Below, in pieces: positions 49,301 to 60,052 of a stretch of DNA of 64,000 nucleotides. The DNA lies in the NCBI RefSeq assembly GCF_020184175.1, contig NC_065531.1:19179213-19243212 (forward strand). The letters run 5' to 3'. Source of the stretch: Aphis gossypii. Its lineage: Eukaryota > Arthropoda > Insecta > Hemiptera > Aphididae. Made by a program: the position numbers and the translations under genes. The notes under the pieces were generated by a model. It saw only the letters and a program-made list of their open reading frames with translations, made no database searches and had not been told where the DNA came from. Numbering within the stretch: the stretch's first letter is position 1; each line of letters starts with the position of its first letter.

Positions 49301-52016
49301 AATTGTAATGTTATAGTTTTACTATACTTATCCAAGATTTTTCTTGTATTAAATTAATGTATTTATAAATGCAATATTAGTCGTTAATTTAAATTTAATT
49401 CTAGCATTATCCTAAATTATCACAAACATACTATGGATTACTTGAATGCCTTGCTCAAGATCATATGGAGTTTTTATCTACTTTAGAACCTCAAGTATTT
49501 CTGTACATACTTTCATCCATATCTGAAGGACTGAATGCATTAGGTGAGTTATTTATTATTAAAAGATATATTACCCTATATTATGAGATAAATGTGTAAA
49601 ATGAATACAAATTTGTTAGTACTTCAGAAGGCGTAAAGTTAAATTTTTAAACTTAATAGTGAAAATTTACTTAATATTATGTATTCAATTTTTATATTAA
49701 TATTAAAATTAACTTAAACTTTTTTTAATGAGTTTGTTCATTAAAATGTTAAATTTAATTGACAATACTAAAATATTATATACACAATCAAAATTAAAAT
49801 AAATAGCTTATATAATATGATGTATATCATTTATGGAATTGATAGCTAAGTCAGTTATATATTACTTATTGTAAAAGAAAACAACTTATTTTATCTATGT
49901 ATACTAAATAATTATGACCAACCGAATAAGAGACAGAGGTTTCATAAGTATAGCCAGGAGATCTATTAAGTAATGTTTACGGAATCAGGTATTCAGGTAT
50001 TACAAATGTCAACAAAGGCAGCTACTAGGTATTCTTTGTTATTGAAATATTAATTAATTATTTTAACTAAATTGGTGGTGAAGTAGTTGATAGTTCCTTT
50101 ATCTTGTCTAAACTTTAAAAGCATAAAGGTTATGAGGTAAAGTTAAGTTAGATTTTTACTATCAGACAATGTTTTTGAGGATATTTTATCTGACTAGTTT
50201 ACAAAATACAGATGTAAGATAATCGGACTGATAGAGTTATTTGAGTTCGGATAAACATACCTTTACATGACGGATTGAAAATGTTATTTAAATCAATTAA
50301 TTTATTAAATTTGTTTTATAAAAAATCATTTTTGGGTAGGTATTATGATATTAGCAAGGAAATTCAGTCAATACTGAGTTACAAGTTGAACCCATTACCC
50401 ATTATGAAAAATTTTCCTGAGTGGTTTTATGGATAAGGAAATTGCTAAGAGGAAATTGCTAAGGTCACAGAATTGTTTTTAGTTTTAAGTGTTATTCTTA
50501 CTATACAAATCTTATATAAAACCAGTATGGCAATAACAACATTATGTTTTAATAGATTAGAAGGTTCATTTGTAAAAAGTTTAAAATGAATAGATTAATT
50601 GGGTGTTTAAATTTGAAATGCTAGGAAACTTGGTATCAGCATGATTGTTTAGGCTTAAAGAAATATCTTTTCTATAGTAAAATGTTCATTCTTAAGTGGA
50701 TCAGCAACAGTGGACTAAATTAAAGACTATACACTCCACATAGAATACATACAATGGTTGACCGAAACTTATCTTGCTGCTCATTCTCTCATAAAACAAT
50801 TGTTGCATAGTAGAGGAATTGTATGCGTCATATGTTATTTAGATAAACTAATCATACTATAGACGTTTACTTGTGACACAAATTATAAACTGTAATAACA
50901 GAAAGAAATGTCTAAGGTAAAATTTGGACATTTGTGTTTACTTTGGCAAGTGGCTTTACCTGAATTTAAGATGTTTTGGTTTAAAAAGTTTATAGTAGGT
51001 ACTGTATATCATGTTACTGAGGTCAAAAGCAAGAAAAGAAGCTTAGGTAGTATAGCATGCATTAATAAATTCCACTTATAATAAAATGGTTGTTAATTAA
51101 TTAAAATGAAGAGTTATATAATACTAAGGCAATTTTAAATTGTTATATATCAGAACCAAAAACAAAGAAATAATAAAATTTTTGAGATTTATAACTTTAA
51201 ATTATTCATTAATTATAAAATATATAATCAATGTGCTTTGTCTATTGTTAATCTTATTCATTAATCATTGCCTGCCTATTATTAATGTTATTATTTTTCA
51301 GATATGTCTATTTGCACGGGATGTTGCACTACTCTTGATCATATTGTTACTTATGTATTTAAACAATTATTGTTAAAAGGTAAACTATCAACTAAAATAG
51401 TAAAAATAGAAATATAAAAACCTAAAAAAAAAAATTACTAAAACTAATAATTTTATTAACTTAGGTAAAAAAGTGAGGCGTCGCATGCAACAAGTAAATG
51501 AAATTTTTTTACGCACTCTAGAAACACATTTAGGTGTATTTAGACAAATTTTACAGACTGTACTCAATATAATCATATTTGAAGAATGTAGAAATCAATG
51601 GTCAATGTCTAGACCACTTCTTGGGCTTATACTACTTAATGAAGAGGTATTATTGATAGTATATACTTTAATCTGAACTAAATAAAAGCTAATCTGTGCA
51701 ATATCACATAATTTTGTTTAGTATTTTAATCAACTAAGAGATATTATTCTACAAAGTCAACCAATTGATAAACAAACTGCAATGGCTCAATGGTTTGAAA
51801 TGTTGATGGAAGGAGTTGAAAGAAATTTAGCAAGCAGGAATCGAGAAAGGTATAATATTAATTAAGTATACAAAGTATTAAACATTTCAAATTTAACCTT
51901 ATATATTTTTTAATAGGTTCACTCAAAATCTATCTTCATTTAAAAAAGAATTAACTGAGAAAGGATCAGCAATATCTATGAATTCTGTTAATAATGAAGT
52001 TATGATAACCACATAA
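39238..52016 (+). CDS. XPO7: Exportin-7 (RanBP16), complete (19 coding exons, 1103 aa)
   Basis: Exons: 39238-39261, 40709-40955, 41046-41212, 41990-42217, 42283-42483, 42554-42673, 42836-42982, 44620-44986, 46723-46946, 47077-47168, 47235-47379, 47454-47601, 47673-48035, 48097-48308, 49405-49543, 51302-51379, 51465-51646, 51722-51849, 51917-52016. Total 3312 nt, all joins in frame; human exportin-7 is 1087 aa. Landmarks are KALVSFQNS and KCQLLLERADSHYSQLLATT (importin-beta N-terminal, Ran-binding), RNYILNYLATRPKLPSFVVQ, QGWFDGEKDSYAFRNVVSDI, RLTWLVYLIGAAIGGRVTF, FEWLYPSYTPILLRAMELWY and CFSMLKAALCGNYVNFGVFK. It is a HEAT-repeat karyopherin that carries folded cargo out of (and some into) the nucleus with RanGTP. 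The first coding exon encodes only MEMADDIQ and ends at a GC donor (CAG, then GCAAGT). A stop codon lies 12 bases upstream in frame. A second ATG at 39244 fits the family start (MADxxQ) better. Confidence 0.96.
39262..40708 (+). other. Exportin-7 intron 1 (GC-AG), nothing recognised
   Basis: Starts GCAAGTC and ends TTTTTTAG. AT-rich sequence without recognised repeats. Confidence 0.75.
41213..41989 (+). other. Exportin-7 intron 3 with a dispersed repeat
   Basis: Holds a GC-richer block (about 41480-41830) containing repeated GCTGGCGGTCA-type words; 41635-41830 has a second copy at 57955-58150. Confidence 0.65.
41635..41830. repeat. Dispersed repeat, copy 1
   Basis: Shares ordered words with 57955-58150: GGTCATATGGCGTGGTAG versus GATCATATGTGGCGTGGTAG, then GAACTATGGG/CAACTATGGG, then TTGAGAATTGCAGATGAC/TTGAGAATTATAGATGAC, then GGCGGTC/GGCAGT. 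The copy here is more CpG-rich, so it is probably younger or better preserved. Confidence 0.7.
43303..43342. repeat. (AT)n microsatellite
   Basis: About 20 uninterrupted AT dinucleotides in exportin-7 intron 7. Confidence 0.9.
43736..44019 (+). mobile_element. tRNA-derived SINE with 16-bp target duplication
   Basis: The 5' part carries RNA polymerase III promoter boxes at tRNA-like spacing: TAACCAAGTGG (43751-43761, box A-like) and GGTTTGATTCC (43800-43810, box B-like). A GC-rich unrelated body follows (GGGGAGAGCCGGCCAGTAAT and beyond) and an A-rich tail. Identical 16-bp sequences, TTTATGTTTATATATA, flank it at 43720-43735 and 44020-44035, the mark of LINE-mediated insertion. It lies sense within an exportin-7 intron. 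The parent tRNA was not determined. Confidence 0.8.
44204..44369. mobile_element. hAT-like MITE
   Basis: Ends CAGAGGTCTCTAAACT and AGTTTGGAGACCGCTG are inverted repeats with the C-A-G start typical of hAT elements. Flanking 8-mers CCATTAGT and TCATAAGA match at five positions, an eroded target duplication. 166 bp, no coding capacity. Confidence 0.65.
45098..45263. mobile_element. Fold-back MITE, short diverged copy of the 26525-26952 family
   Basis: The ends (GCACCCACATGTGTTTTCTT; TGGAGACAACATAATATGCG) and inner words (TATTGAAACTGGTGAAC, CGTCTTAC) match the larger element at 26525-26952. The central spacer is missing, leaving mainly the two arms. Confidence 0.65.
45689..45884. mobile_element. 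hAT-like MITE with perfect 8-bp target duplication
   Basis: Ends CAGGGGTGGTCAAA and TTTAACCACCCCTG. Both flanks carry ATCTATAG (45681-45688 and 45885-45892). 196 bp, no coding capacity. The clean duplication suggests a fairly recent insertion. Confidence 0.85.
48309..49404 (+). other. Exportin-7 intron 14, with a possible hAT fragment
   Basis: Between GTAAGT and TTCTAG. A fragment at about 48860-48900 (GTCATGGGCAACAAAA, GCGGGCCATC) resembles one end of a hAT-like MITE. Otherwise plain AT-rich sequence. Confidence 0.6.
49544..51301 (+). other. Exportin-7 intron 15, no feature recognised
   Basis: Between GTGAGT and TTTTTCAG. About 49910-50900 is a little less AT-rich than the rest and may be an old transposon, but I could not recover inverted ends or a protein trace. 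Confidence 0.6.
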
Positions 52017-54056
52017 CACATTACATTGTTTAAAATGTGTAATTTGATTTCTTTATTATTTTGTCTTCAAATGCCAATATCAATATTTCAAGAAACAATT
52101 ATGGTTATACATTTATTATTTTTTGAGCCATGTAAATAACAAAAAAAAAACTTAATCTTTGTAAACAGTTTTAATTAGAATATAGGGCCTACCTCCTAGT
52201 CATAGGCTATTACTGGATATTATTTTAAACATATAATGATTATTAAGTGAATTAATTATTATGTATGATACATAAGTGCGATTAAGATATATGCAGTTTT
52301 TAAACTATGTGTAAATATATTTTATTATTTTTTAATGAACAAAAATAGTGTTAGATAATTTATGTATACCTTTAAGCCTGAAATCAATTATAAGCAGTAA
52401 TGAATCTTAGGCCTAAAAACTTTCATAACTGATCTTAAAATTCAAAAAACAAAATTGTATTATATCACTGTTAAAAAATATGCTAAAAACATTAAATAAG
52501 TTTACTTAATCTATAATTGAAAAATTAAATATTAGTTTATTTAAATCAAATTCAAACATTTTTATTTTATGTTTGTTTTTGTATTATTACAGTTTACTTA
52601 TGTTAAAACTGTGACAATAAAATATACATAGTAAATACATCTAAAATAAGTTTTACTTAAATTTTTAACATTGTTAAACTGCCTAAATATGAAATAGAAA
52701 CAAATTTAAAGTTATGAAAATGCATATAAACAATAAATTCAATAAATTTTACCCTGTTAATTAACAATATAATATAAATAATTTTGAAATTTAATCCATT
52801 TAAATTTTAACTTAAATAGTTTTTATTTTATTTGTCAATAGTGTTAATTTATTTGATTTAATATTGTCTATTTTTAAAAACATGTTGTAACACAGCATAA
52901 CCTATACTCTATCCAGCGAAAAAATACAAATACATTGTGGCACATCAAAAATAGGTTTTTCTGTGTATCTTCACATAACAACTTATCACCTGAAACCAGT
53001 TCCACTAAAGCAGGGGTTGCCAACCAGTCAATCTTTCTAAGGTTAATTGTCAAAAAATTTAATTTTATCATTATCGATCAATCGCGTAGTAAATTTTTAC
53101 AATTATTATAAATTTATGACTATTATTATGAAGAAACAATATATATAATTATTTTATGGAGCTTAAACCTTATTTTTTTTTTGTTCATCGAACAAATTTT
53201 TTCTTTAAGTCCTAATTCTCCTGGATGTTGATCACCAGGGACTTAAAATTTCAAATGTGGCTCACTTATTTGAAAAAGTTGGCGACCTCTGCAATATAGC
53301 GTGATGTTGTGTGTAGATGCACAGAATTGGCATGTTCTCTTGCTGTACCAAGTAATTAATTTGTTTTTCTTATTTTATACTGAAAAATAAGGTGACACAG
53401 CCATCTTTGAAATTCAATAATATGGATATAATGATAGCTCATATTTTACTTTAAAGACATTTAAAAAAAAAAATTAAAAAATACTAAATATTTTTTTATT
53501 TTAGAGGATGATTTTAATATCGATAAATTTTTATTTTATTCCAACTATTCATAAATATATTTGAAAATTATAAGGCACTGTAACAATTTCAATCACAGAA
53601 TAAGATAATAATATATTCTAATCTGGTTACGATTTTATAATATAAATGTTGGTAAAATAAAAAAAAATTGAGCTTTAGGAGTAAAATATATGTGCCTCAA
53701 TATAAAATAGTTATGCTGTCACAACATTAATTTATTTAGGTGTTCAATAATTAAGTAAGTACAATATAAAATATATCACCTATTTCAACAAAATTAGTAA
53801 GTACTATAAAACCTATACTTTAATAAAAATTAAAATAATAGTGGCTTTATTTCATCCATATTTTATTTTAACCATAATAGTAATAATTAAATTTTTAAAT
53901 ACTAATTAAACTATCACAGTATTGTAGTAAAACCCTAATGATAGTTTAATATAATTCATGGTATCATTAGATAATTAACCATAATAATGGTATACAAAAA
54001 TATTGTAAAATAATTTGGATCAGTATTATTTAAAACTAAATTTAAATACTTAATAA
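52017..54056. other. Exportin-7 3' flank and convergent gap to Salvador
   Basis: AATAAA at 52616-52621 is a plausible exportin-7 polyadenylation signal, giving a 3' untranslated region of about 620 bases. A hAT-like MITE lies at 53011-53291. The rest is AT-rich and probably includes the Salvador 3' untranslated region next to 54056. Confidence 0.55.
53011..53291. mobile_element. hAT-like MITE
   Basis: Ends CAGGGGTTGCCAACC and GTTGGCGACCTCTG are inverted. Flanking 8-mers CACTAAAG (53003-53010) and CAATATAG (53292-53299) match at six positions. 281 bp, no coding capacity. Confidence 0.7.
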
Positions 54057-57000
54057 TTAAACTTTAGTTTCTGTATGTTGTGATAGTGCAACTTCACGTA
54101 GATTATCATTAGTTATATCAATAATACGTAGTCCTGGTCCATAACGATTATATTCATTTGTATCAATGTATTGTGATTGCATATGTCTTCTATCCATTTC
54201 AAACAATAATGCAGATCTAAAAACAAAGTTTATCTAAGAATATTTATCTATTGTATTATAGTAAAATAAAGCATTTTTAATATGAAAAATAATTTAAATA
54301 TTTATAAAATAATCATTGAATAAAAAAAAAAGCAACCACTATTAATTAACTATCAAATAAAGCTGTAATGGATAAGTAAACATTACTTAGGTCAACAAAA
54401 TTTAAAATAATAGTAATCATTTGTTTTTATTTAATCCCCTTAAATATGGTTAATATAAGTAAGACTTAGCAAAAATGTATTTTAGAAAATTGAACAAAAT
54501 AAACATAATAATAAAATAACTAAGTATTTCTAGTTATAAACTTAAAAAACTCAGTTATATTAGGTCAGTTTGTTTTTAAACAAGTGATATTAAACAAAAT
54601 AAAAACAATATTGAAGTTTTTATAAATCTTTATAGTAAAAATCATGCATAACAGTTTTTCTACAAAATTGTGTAATTACTCAAATACTAATATTATATAA
54701 TGATAGGACAGGCATGCCCAACCTTATTCAACCGTGGGCCATATTCAAAATTTATATTTATACTGTGGGCCGTAAATACATCATGGTTTTTTATCATGGT
54801 AATTTTGATAAAATGAACATTTTTCTAAATTTAATTTTAATAATTAAAATTAAAAATTGTACATTATTTTTTAATCCTTCAATAATTACCTATTAAATTA
54901 AGTAAAAATAAATAAATTGAAAATTATTTTTAAGCTATTATTTTTAAGAATTTCTAATTTTTATAAAATGGTCACAGGCGGGTTGGAATACTCTCGCGAG
55001 CCGTGGGTTGGGCACGCCTATATAGGACATTATATCATAAAGGACCTCAAATTAGTAACTTTTGCTATTTTTTATAATATCCAAATACATTTTTGATGTT
55101 TACATAACATTCCTACAAGTTGCCATTAGTGGTCATTAGCAGTGGAGTAAAGATAGGGGGAAGTAGGGGTTTAACCCACCCTCAGAAGTAAAATGAAACA
55201 CCTAGGTATAATTTTTTTATGAAATATTACATCAATAACATTTTATACATATACATAAATAGTAACCCCCTCACATAAACGAATTCTGCGTACACCACTG
55301 GTCATTTGTTTTGAATTTTACTAACAAATTGACAGAATGCTGAATGAGTATAATTATTATGCAACAAAAATGTCTTTAAAAAAATGTAAGTTGTCAAAAA
55401 TGGTTTTAAGTTAATACTATACTGGCCGGGAAGAAGTAATGCGAAAGCAGTCCCTTCCCAATCGTCGGTTCAACCAGAAAAAAAAAAAAAGTTAATACTA
55501 TACTATTATAAAAATAATATAATGATGATTGGATTCAGTTAACCTTAAAATAGTTAAGTTATATTAGATAACGATAAGCATAATATAATTATATCTAATT
55601 TGACTTAAACTATGAAAATTAAATCTAAGATTAATAATACTAATAGTAACAAACCTGTAAACTTCATATCGCATAACAATCTCTTCTAATTCTTGTTTAT
55701 ATAAGCGAGTTAACATAGCATTGAAACAGTCAAGTTCAGGTAGCCGAAACATTTCCCATCTAAGTTTATGATCTAATGTTTGTGCTGCATGAGAATAAAC
55801 ATTGAGCCATACCGGAATTTCTTAAAGAAAAACAAATAGTTACTCAAAATATATAATATAACATAATCAAAATTATTTTTACCTTGATTTAGGTAAGGAT
55901 TAGCAGGTACAAGCATATTATGAGAATGGAAATGCGTAGGTCTGGGTGGTGGAGGAGGTAAAAGTGGCAATGGAATTCTCACTTCTGGTTGATAAATATA
56001 GTGTGGAGCACATGGATGCTCATATTGTGCTTGTCGAGAAATATGACTAAAAAAAAAAATCAAAATGTATAATAATAAAACAAAAATAAACTATATTAAT
56101 TATAAATTTGTTTTCTTAAATTAGAAAACAGATTTTACCTTTTGTATCTAAATAATACTTAAAATGCACAAGATTTATTGAATTTTAATTTTCTAATGAA
56201 TTAATATAAAACCATTTTTATAATATAACATTTATATTGTAAATTGAAAAACAATTGATATTTATTGTGTATATTTAAAATATTTATATACTTTATTTTT
56301 AACATTTAACTATACAAACAAATTAGAAAGAAATAATCACATGCCCACAAAGTTTTAATCGAAAACTAAAATAATTATGTTTTTCAGACCTTCATGTGAT
56401 TTACCCTCTACTCTTCGTACTACATATACAAAAATAGATAAAAATCATTAAAATAATATAACATACAACAACGCATAATATGTTACATAAATATTTAAAT
56501 TTTTAAAATATATAAACCAAATCAAAGGATTATTTTAACTAAAGTATCTAAATATAACACCCTTCTGTGTGATAATACAAGAAAAATAACCATTAATCTT
56601 GTTAATTTTAGTAAATTATTTCATAAAAATAATATTTGAGCATAAAGCATAATATCTTATTTTTAGCATTTTTAAAGTATAAATATTTAAATATAAACTA
56701 AACTTTGGTTTGATAAAATATGTTTAATAATTATAATAAACATAAACATAATTTATAGTTTGTATCTAAAATACCATAACTGAACTGAACAAATATAAGT
56801 ATTACAATTTTAATGTTTACTCACTTAACAAAATATACTCCATACTCATCGCTTTCAATACGTTCCCATCCAGTAGGAAGACCTTCTTTTTCTAAAGGAT
56901 GTGACCAATGTGTAGTTTTGGTATTATGGTCGATGTAATATTTACGACCTCTTAATGTTAAATCTACAGACCAACCAGGAGGTAAGGGAAGTTCTTCTCC

Positions 57001-60000
57001 ACCGCCTAACCAAAAACAAATTTGATTGCTGTATCATGAATGTAATTCATTACATTTTTATATCAAGCTTAAGAAGAATACTACTGTGACATTTTTTATA
57101 CAATATTTGAGTACAATACTTATGCATAATTATTACACATTGTATTTATAACTAAAGTATTAATATTCACCTGAAGGTAAAGGTATTGGAACAGACTGTC
57201 CAATATTATGTAAGGCTGGGGTGGAATGATGAGTATTAATAATTTCATTCTTGTGCTGTAATTGAATCTAAAAGTTAAAATATAAGTGATTCAATTACTA
57301 TTGGTAATTTATTTAACAACAATTAATTGTATTAGATTCAACGCTAACAGAAAGAAACATTTTTACCTAATCATTATTTAATAATGGTATGTAGTTAGTG
57401 AGATTTAAATTTCCAAGGTAAATAAGTATGTTATAGATAAATGAAATCAATAATCATAAACTAATTAACTATGTTAACTCAAGTTATATAATACCATATT
57501 ATAATAAGTTTAAGACTGTAGGCTTTTAAATTATTAGGTAGGTAACATTATTAATTAGATTATAAAACCAAAAATTTCTGTATTGTTTTTTTGTTGTATA
57601 ATATTAAAAGTTATGTAAGTTATGTTTTGTATTGAAACAATAAAATTCAATTCAATCTATTTTTTGTTAAATAGTGTTGATTTTTTTTTTTAATAATTTA
57701 AAAAAAAAAAAATCATTAATTACATTTAGGCTTAGTCTCGTTTTTACTTACAGTTGGGAAACACTGTGATAATGCTGGTGAGTAAATTGTATTGTCACCA
57801 AATCCATGTAAAATAACAGACGACTCTGCTAAATCAGTGTGTGAATGATAAGGCAAACAAGTGGCACTAGTATGTGTTCCTATCTAAATAAAAATAAAAT
57901 GTTTTTAATTATTTGACATGTTAACTGCAATATAACCACCAGAAATTTTGTTACATGCCAGGTATATTTTTTTTTAGTACATTATTATAGTACCATGAAA
58001 AGGATAATAATATAAAACTAAATTAATTTACAGTTGTTATTGATCATATGTGGCGTGGTAGAAATGATCAACTATGGGTGCCTGCAGTCACAAATGTATA
58101 AATTTGAGAATTATAGATGACCACTGGCAGTCATATGGCAGTTGTGTTAAACATAAAATAGAAACCAGTGCTATAATTTTTCATTATTCCATAATAAAAA
58201 CAAATCTATAACTATTGCATAAAAAACAATTGCTTTCCTTGCAAAATAAATATAGATAAAGATATAAAATAATATACATAAAGAGCTTAAATAAAAATCA
58301 TAGGATGCAAATGAATTACCTTTACCTATAACCTTGCATTCCACAAAGTCACTATAAAAAACTTATTGAAATATGAATAATAAAATTATAAACTTGCTTG
58401 ATGATTAACGTGGCAGTCATTGGAAATATATCTATTACTACAATTTCTAACATTTATTGATTGATCAGCAGCTATACCTGGCGAACTACTCCATAAATTA
58501 GCATTGGCAAATCTTTAAAAAATAAATACATAAATATTTTGCAATAATTCATAAAATAATTATACATACTTTTGAGCTAAATCGGGAACAGAACTACTAG
58601 GAGTATATTTCCCTTCATGGCCAATTAGCATTGATGGAGATGGTGTATTTTTCACATTACCAAATTTTTGAACTGAACCACTTGGTTGGCTTGTATTCTA
58701 AAAAAAAGAAATTTAATTAAAAAAAGTTCAGTTTAAAAATCAATATTTCTTTACATTTGTATTTGGGGATTCTGAAACATTAGTCCGACTATGGTTATTT
58801 TTTCTGAAAGGTTCTGTAGTCCATACATTTATAACTAAAAATAAAACATTTAATTTATTAATAGATATTCTAGAATAAAGTGAAACATTAAAATAAATAT
58901 ATTCTTAGAATCTTACACTTCAGTAGTTCTCAAACTCTGAAGCACTTAACAGGGGAAGCGTGATGTAAATATTGATATTTCATTCATACATTTTAAGTAC
59001 AAATATAGTAGTATAGTACTATATACTAATAAACAAATGTTGTTTCATTTATTCAAAGGAGAAGCAATAAATTTTTTTTATTTTTGGGGATGCATGAAAT
59101 AAAAATAGTTTTGGAATAGCTGTTATATATTACATTATCTTAATATTATTATTTATAAATAAATACTTAGGCAGTAGTTCATAATAAATGGCATTGCTAT
59201 TATTTCTTGTAGATACTTACAAAATTTTAAATATTGAATATAAATAAAAATAAATTGATAAAAGTGATAAAATATTTAATCACCACACTATTATTTAAGT
59301 TTTAACTGCTTAACGGTTTATTATCTTAAGCGACAAGCGTCCATGTACTTTATCAGTTACACATAATCAAAAACAGCAATAGAAATTGTTGACTTTCAGT
59401 AGATAGTATTCATCTGGCATGGTTTTTATTTACATAGTGAAAAATATTTTCTTTACATACTGAATAGAAATATTGCTTAATAACTTAATTTGCAATATAT
59501 TACATGTATATGACGAGATAAATATTTAAACATATGAATTATAAAAGTGATCATAACTAACACAAATATACATAATAATAAAAATGATTGATAGAAATGC
59601 ATACCATCCAATCAATGAATTAATGAAAATGAATGTGACCAACAAGAAATTAAACTTTACAAAGTAAAATTATCCTAAATTTATGTCTTATGTAACTTAA
59701 TTTATAATGAAAGAATATTCCTGGCACATTAAAAATTATTTCAATATTTCTAAAATTATTAAAAAAAAAATAATGAATTTCAATAATAAAATACTTATGA
59801 ATTAAAGGTCCCCACACTCTGTAGCGGTAGCGGTAGCAAAAGCATTTATATGAATCCAGATACAATTGTATCGCCACCGCCGCAATGTATGCAATGCGCA
59901 CTTTGCATCTTAAGTATTCTTAAACAATAAATAGGTATTATATATTATTTTACAAACATACTTGGTATTTCTGGTGGCTTGTCTTTTTTTACATATTTTC

Positions 60001-60052
60001 CAACCACTCCTTCTTTAATAGTTCTTGTATCTTTATTTTTTCTCGACAACAT
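54057..60052 (-). CDS. sav: Salvador (SAV1/WW45) Hippo-pathway scaffold, complete (10 coding exons, 437 aa)
   Basis: Exons: 60052-59962, 58834-58755, 58697-58570, 58512-58398, 57883-57752, 57267-57171, 57005-56825, 56046-55883, 55820-55655, 54216-54057; all joins in frame, 1314 nt with stop. The N-terminus MLSRKNKDT ... GKYVKK is shared with vertebrate SAV1 and fixes the start. Two WW-type units follow around residues 220-285: LPLPPGWSVDLTLRGRKYYI then DHNTKTTHWSHP, and GLPTGWERIESDEYGVYFVN then RQAQYEHP. After a proline-rich linker and MLVPANPYLNQ comes the C-terminal SARAH helix (LRWEMFRLPELDCFNAML and LYKQELEEIVMRYEVYR), which pairs with Hippo/MST kinase. Salvador promotes Hippo phosphorylation of Warts and so restrains Yorkie and growth (family knowledge). 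The unconserved N-terminal half is typical. Intron 4 has a GC donor (CATCAA, then GCAAGT). Confidence 0.95.
54709..55020. mobile_element. hAT-like MITE
   Basis: Ends CAGGCATGCCCAACC and GGTTGGGCACGCCTA are inverted. Flanks TGATAGGA and TATAGGAC/ATATAGGA carry a closely matching 7-8 base word. It contains inverted internal words (CGTGGGCC and GAGCCGTGGG). No coding capacity. Confidence 0.75.
55424..55490 (+). mobile_element. Tiny retroposed sequence with poly(A) tail and 14-bp target duplication
   Basis: A 67-bp insert starting GGCCGGGAAGAAGTAATGCG and ending TCGGTTCAACCAG followed by 14 A. It is flanked on both sides by the exact word GTTAATACTATACT (55410-55423 and 55491-55504). GGGAAG and CTTCCC within it can pair. 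The layout is that of a LINE-mobilised short RNA copy or a severely 5'-truncated SINE/LINE. I do not recognise the source RNA. It lies antisense to Salvador in its last intron. Confidence 0.8.
56047..56824 (-). other. Salvador intron between the WW exons, nothing recognised
   Basis: Bounded by GTGAGT (56824 side) and TTTTTTTTTTTAG (56047 side). AT-rich only. Confidence 0.7.
57268..57751 (-). other. Salvador intron 5, nothing recognised
   Basis: Donor GTAAGT at 57751, acceptor CTTTTAG at 57268. AT-rich, with T- and A-runs near 57680-57712. Confidence 0.7.
57955..58150. repeat. Dispersed repeat, copy 2
   Basis: Diverged copy of 41635-41830, within Salvador intron 4. CpG sites of the other copy are often replaced by TpG or CpA here (for example GGCGGTC to GGCAGTC), consistent with an older, decayed insertion. 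Confidence 0.65.
58835..59961 (-). other. Salvador intron 1 with MITEs
   Basis: Contains a hAT-like MITE (58921-59122) and, at about 59805-59905, a CpG-rich patch with GTAGCGGTAGCGGTAGC and CGCCACCGCCGCAATG that looks like inverted ends of another small element. Confidence 0.65.
58921..59122. mobile_element. hAT-like MITE
   Basis: Ends CAGTAGTTCTCAAACT and AGTTTTGGAATAGCTG are inverted. Flanking 8-mers TTACACTT and TTATATAT match at five positions. 202 bp, non-coding. Confidence 0.6.

Larger units (their letters stand above)
54217..55654 (-). other. Salvador last intron with a hAT-like MITE and a small retrocopy
   Basis: Donor GTTTGT at 55654, acceptor TTTTTAG at 54217. Contains 54709-55020 (MITE), 55424-55490 (poly(A)-tailed insert), and a fragment near 55140-55310 with AAGTAGGGGTTTAACCCACC. 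Confidence 0.75.

Noticed and set aside
51140..51376. Open frame running into exportin-7 exon 16
   Set aside because: Most of it is intron 15; only 51302-51379 is coding, and in the exportin-7 frame fixed by homology.
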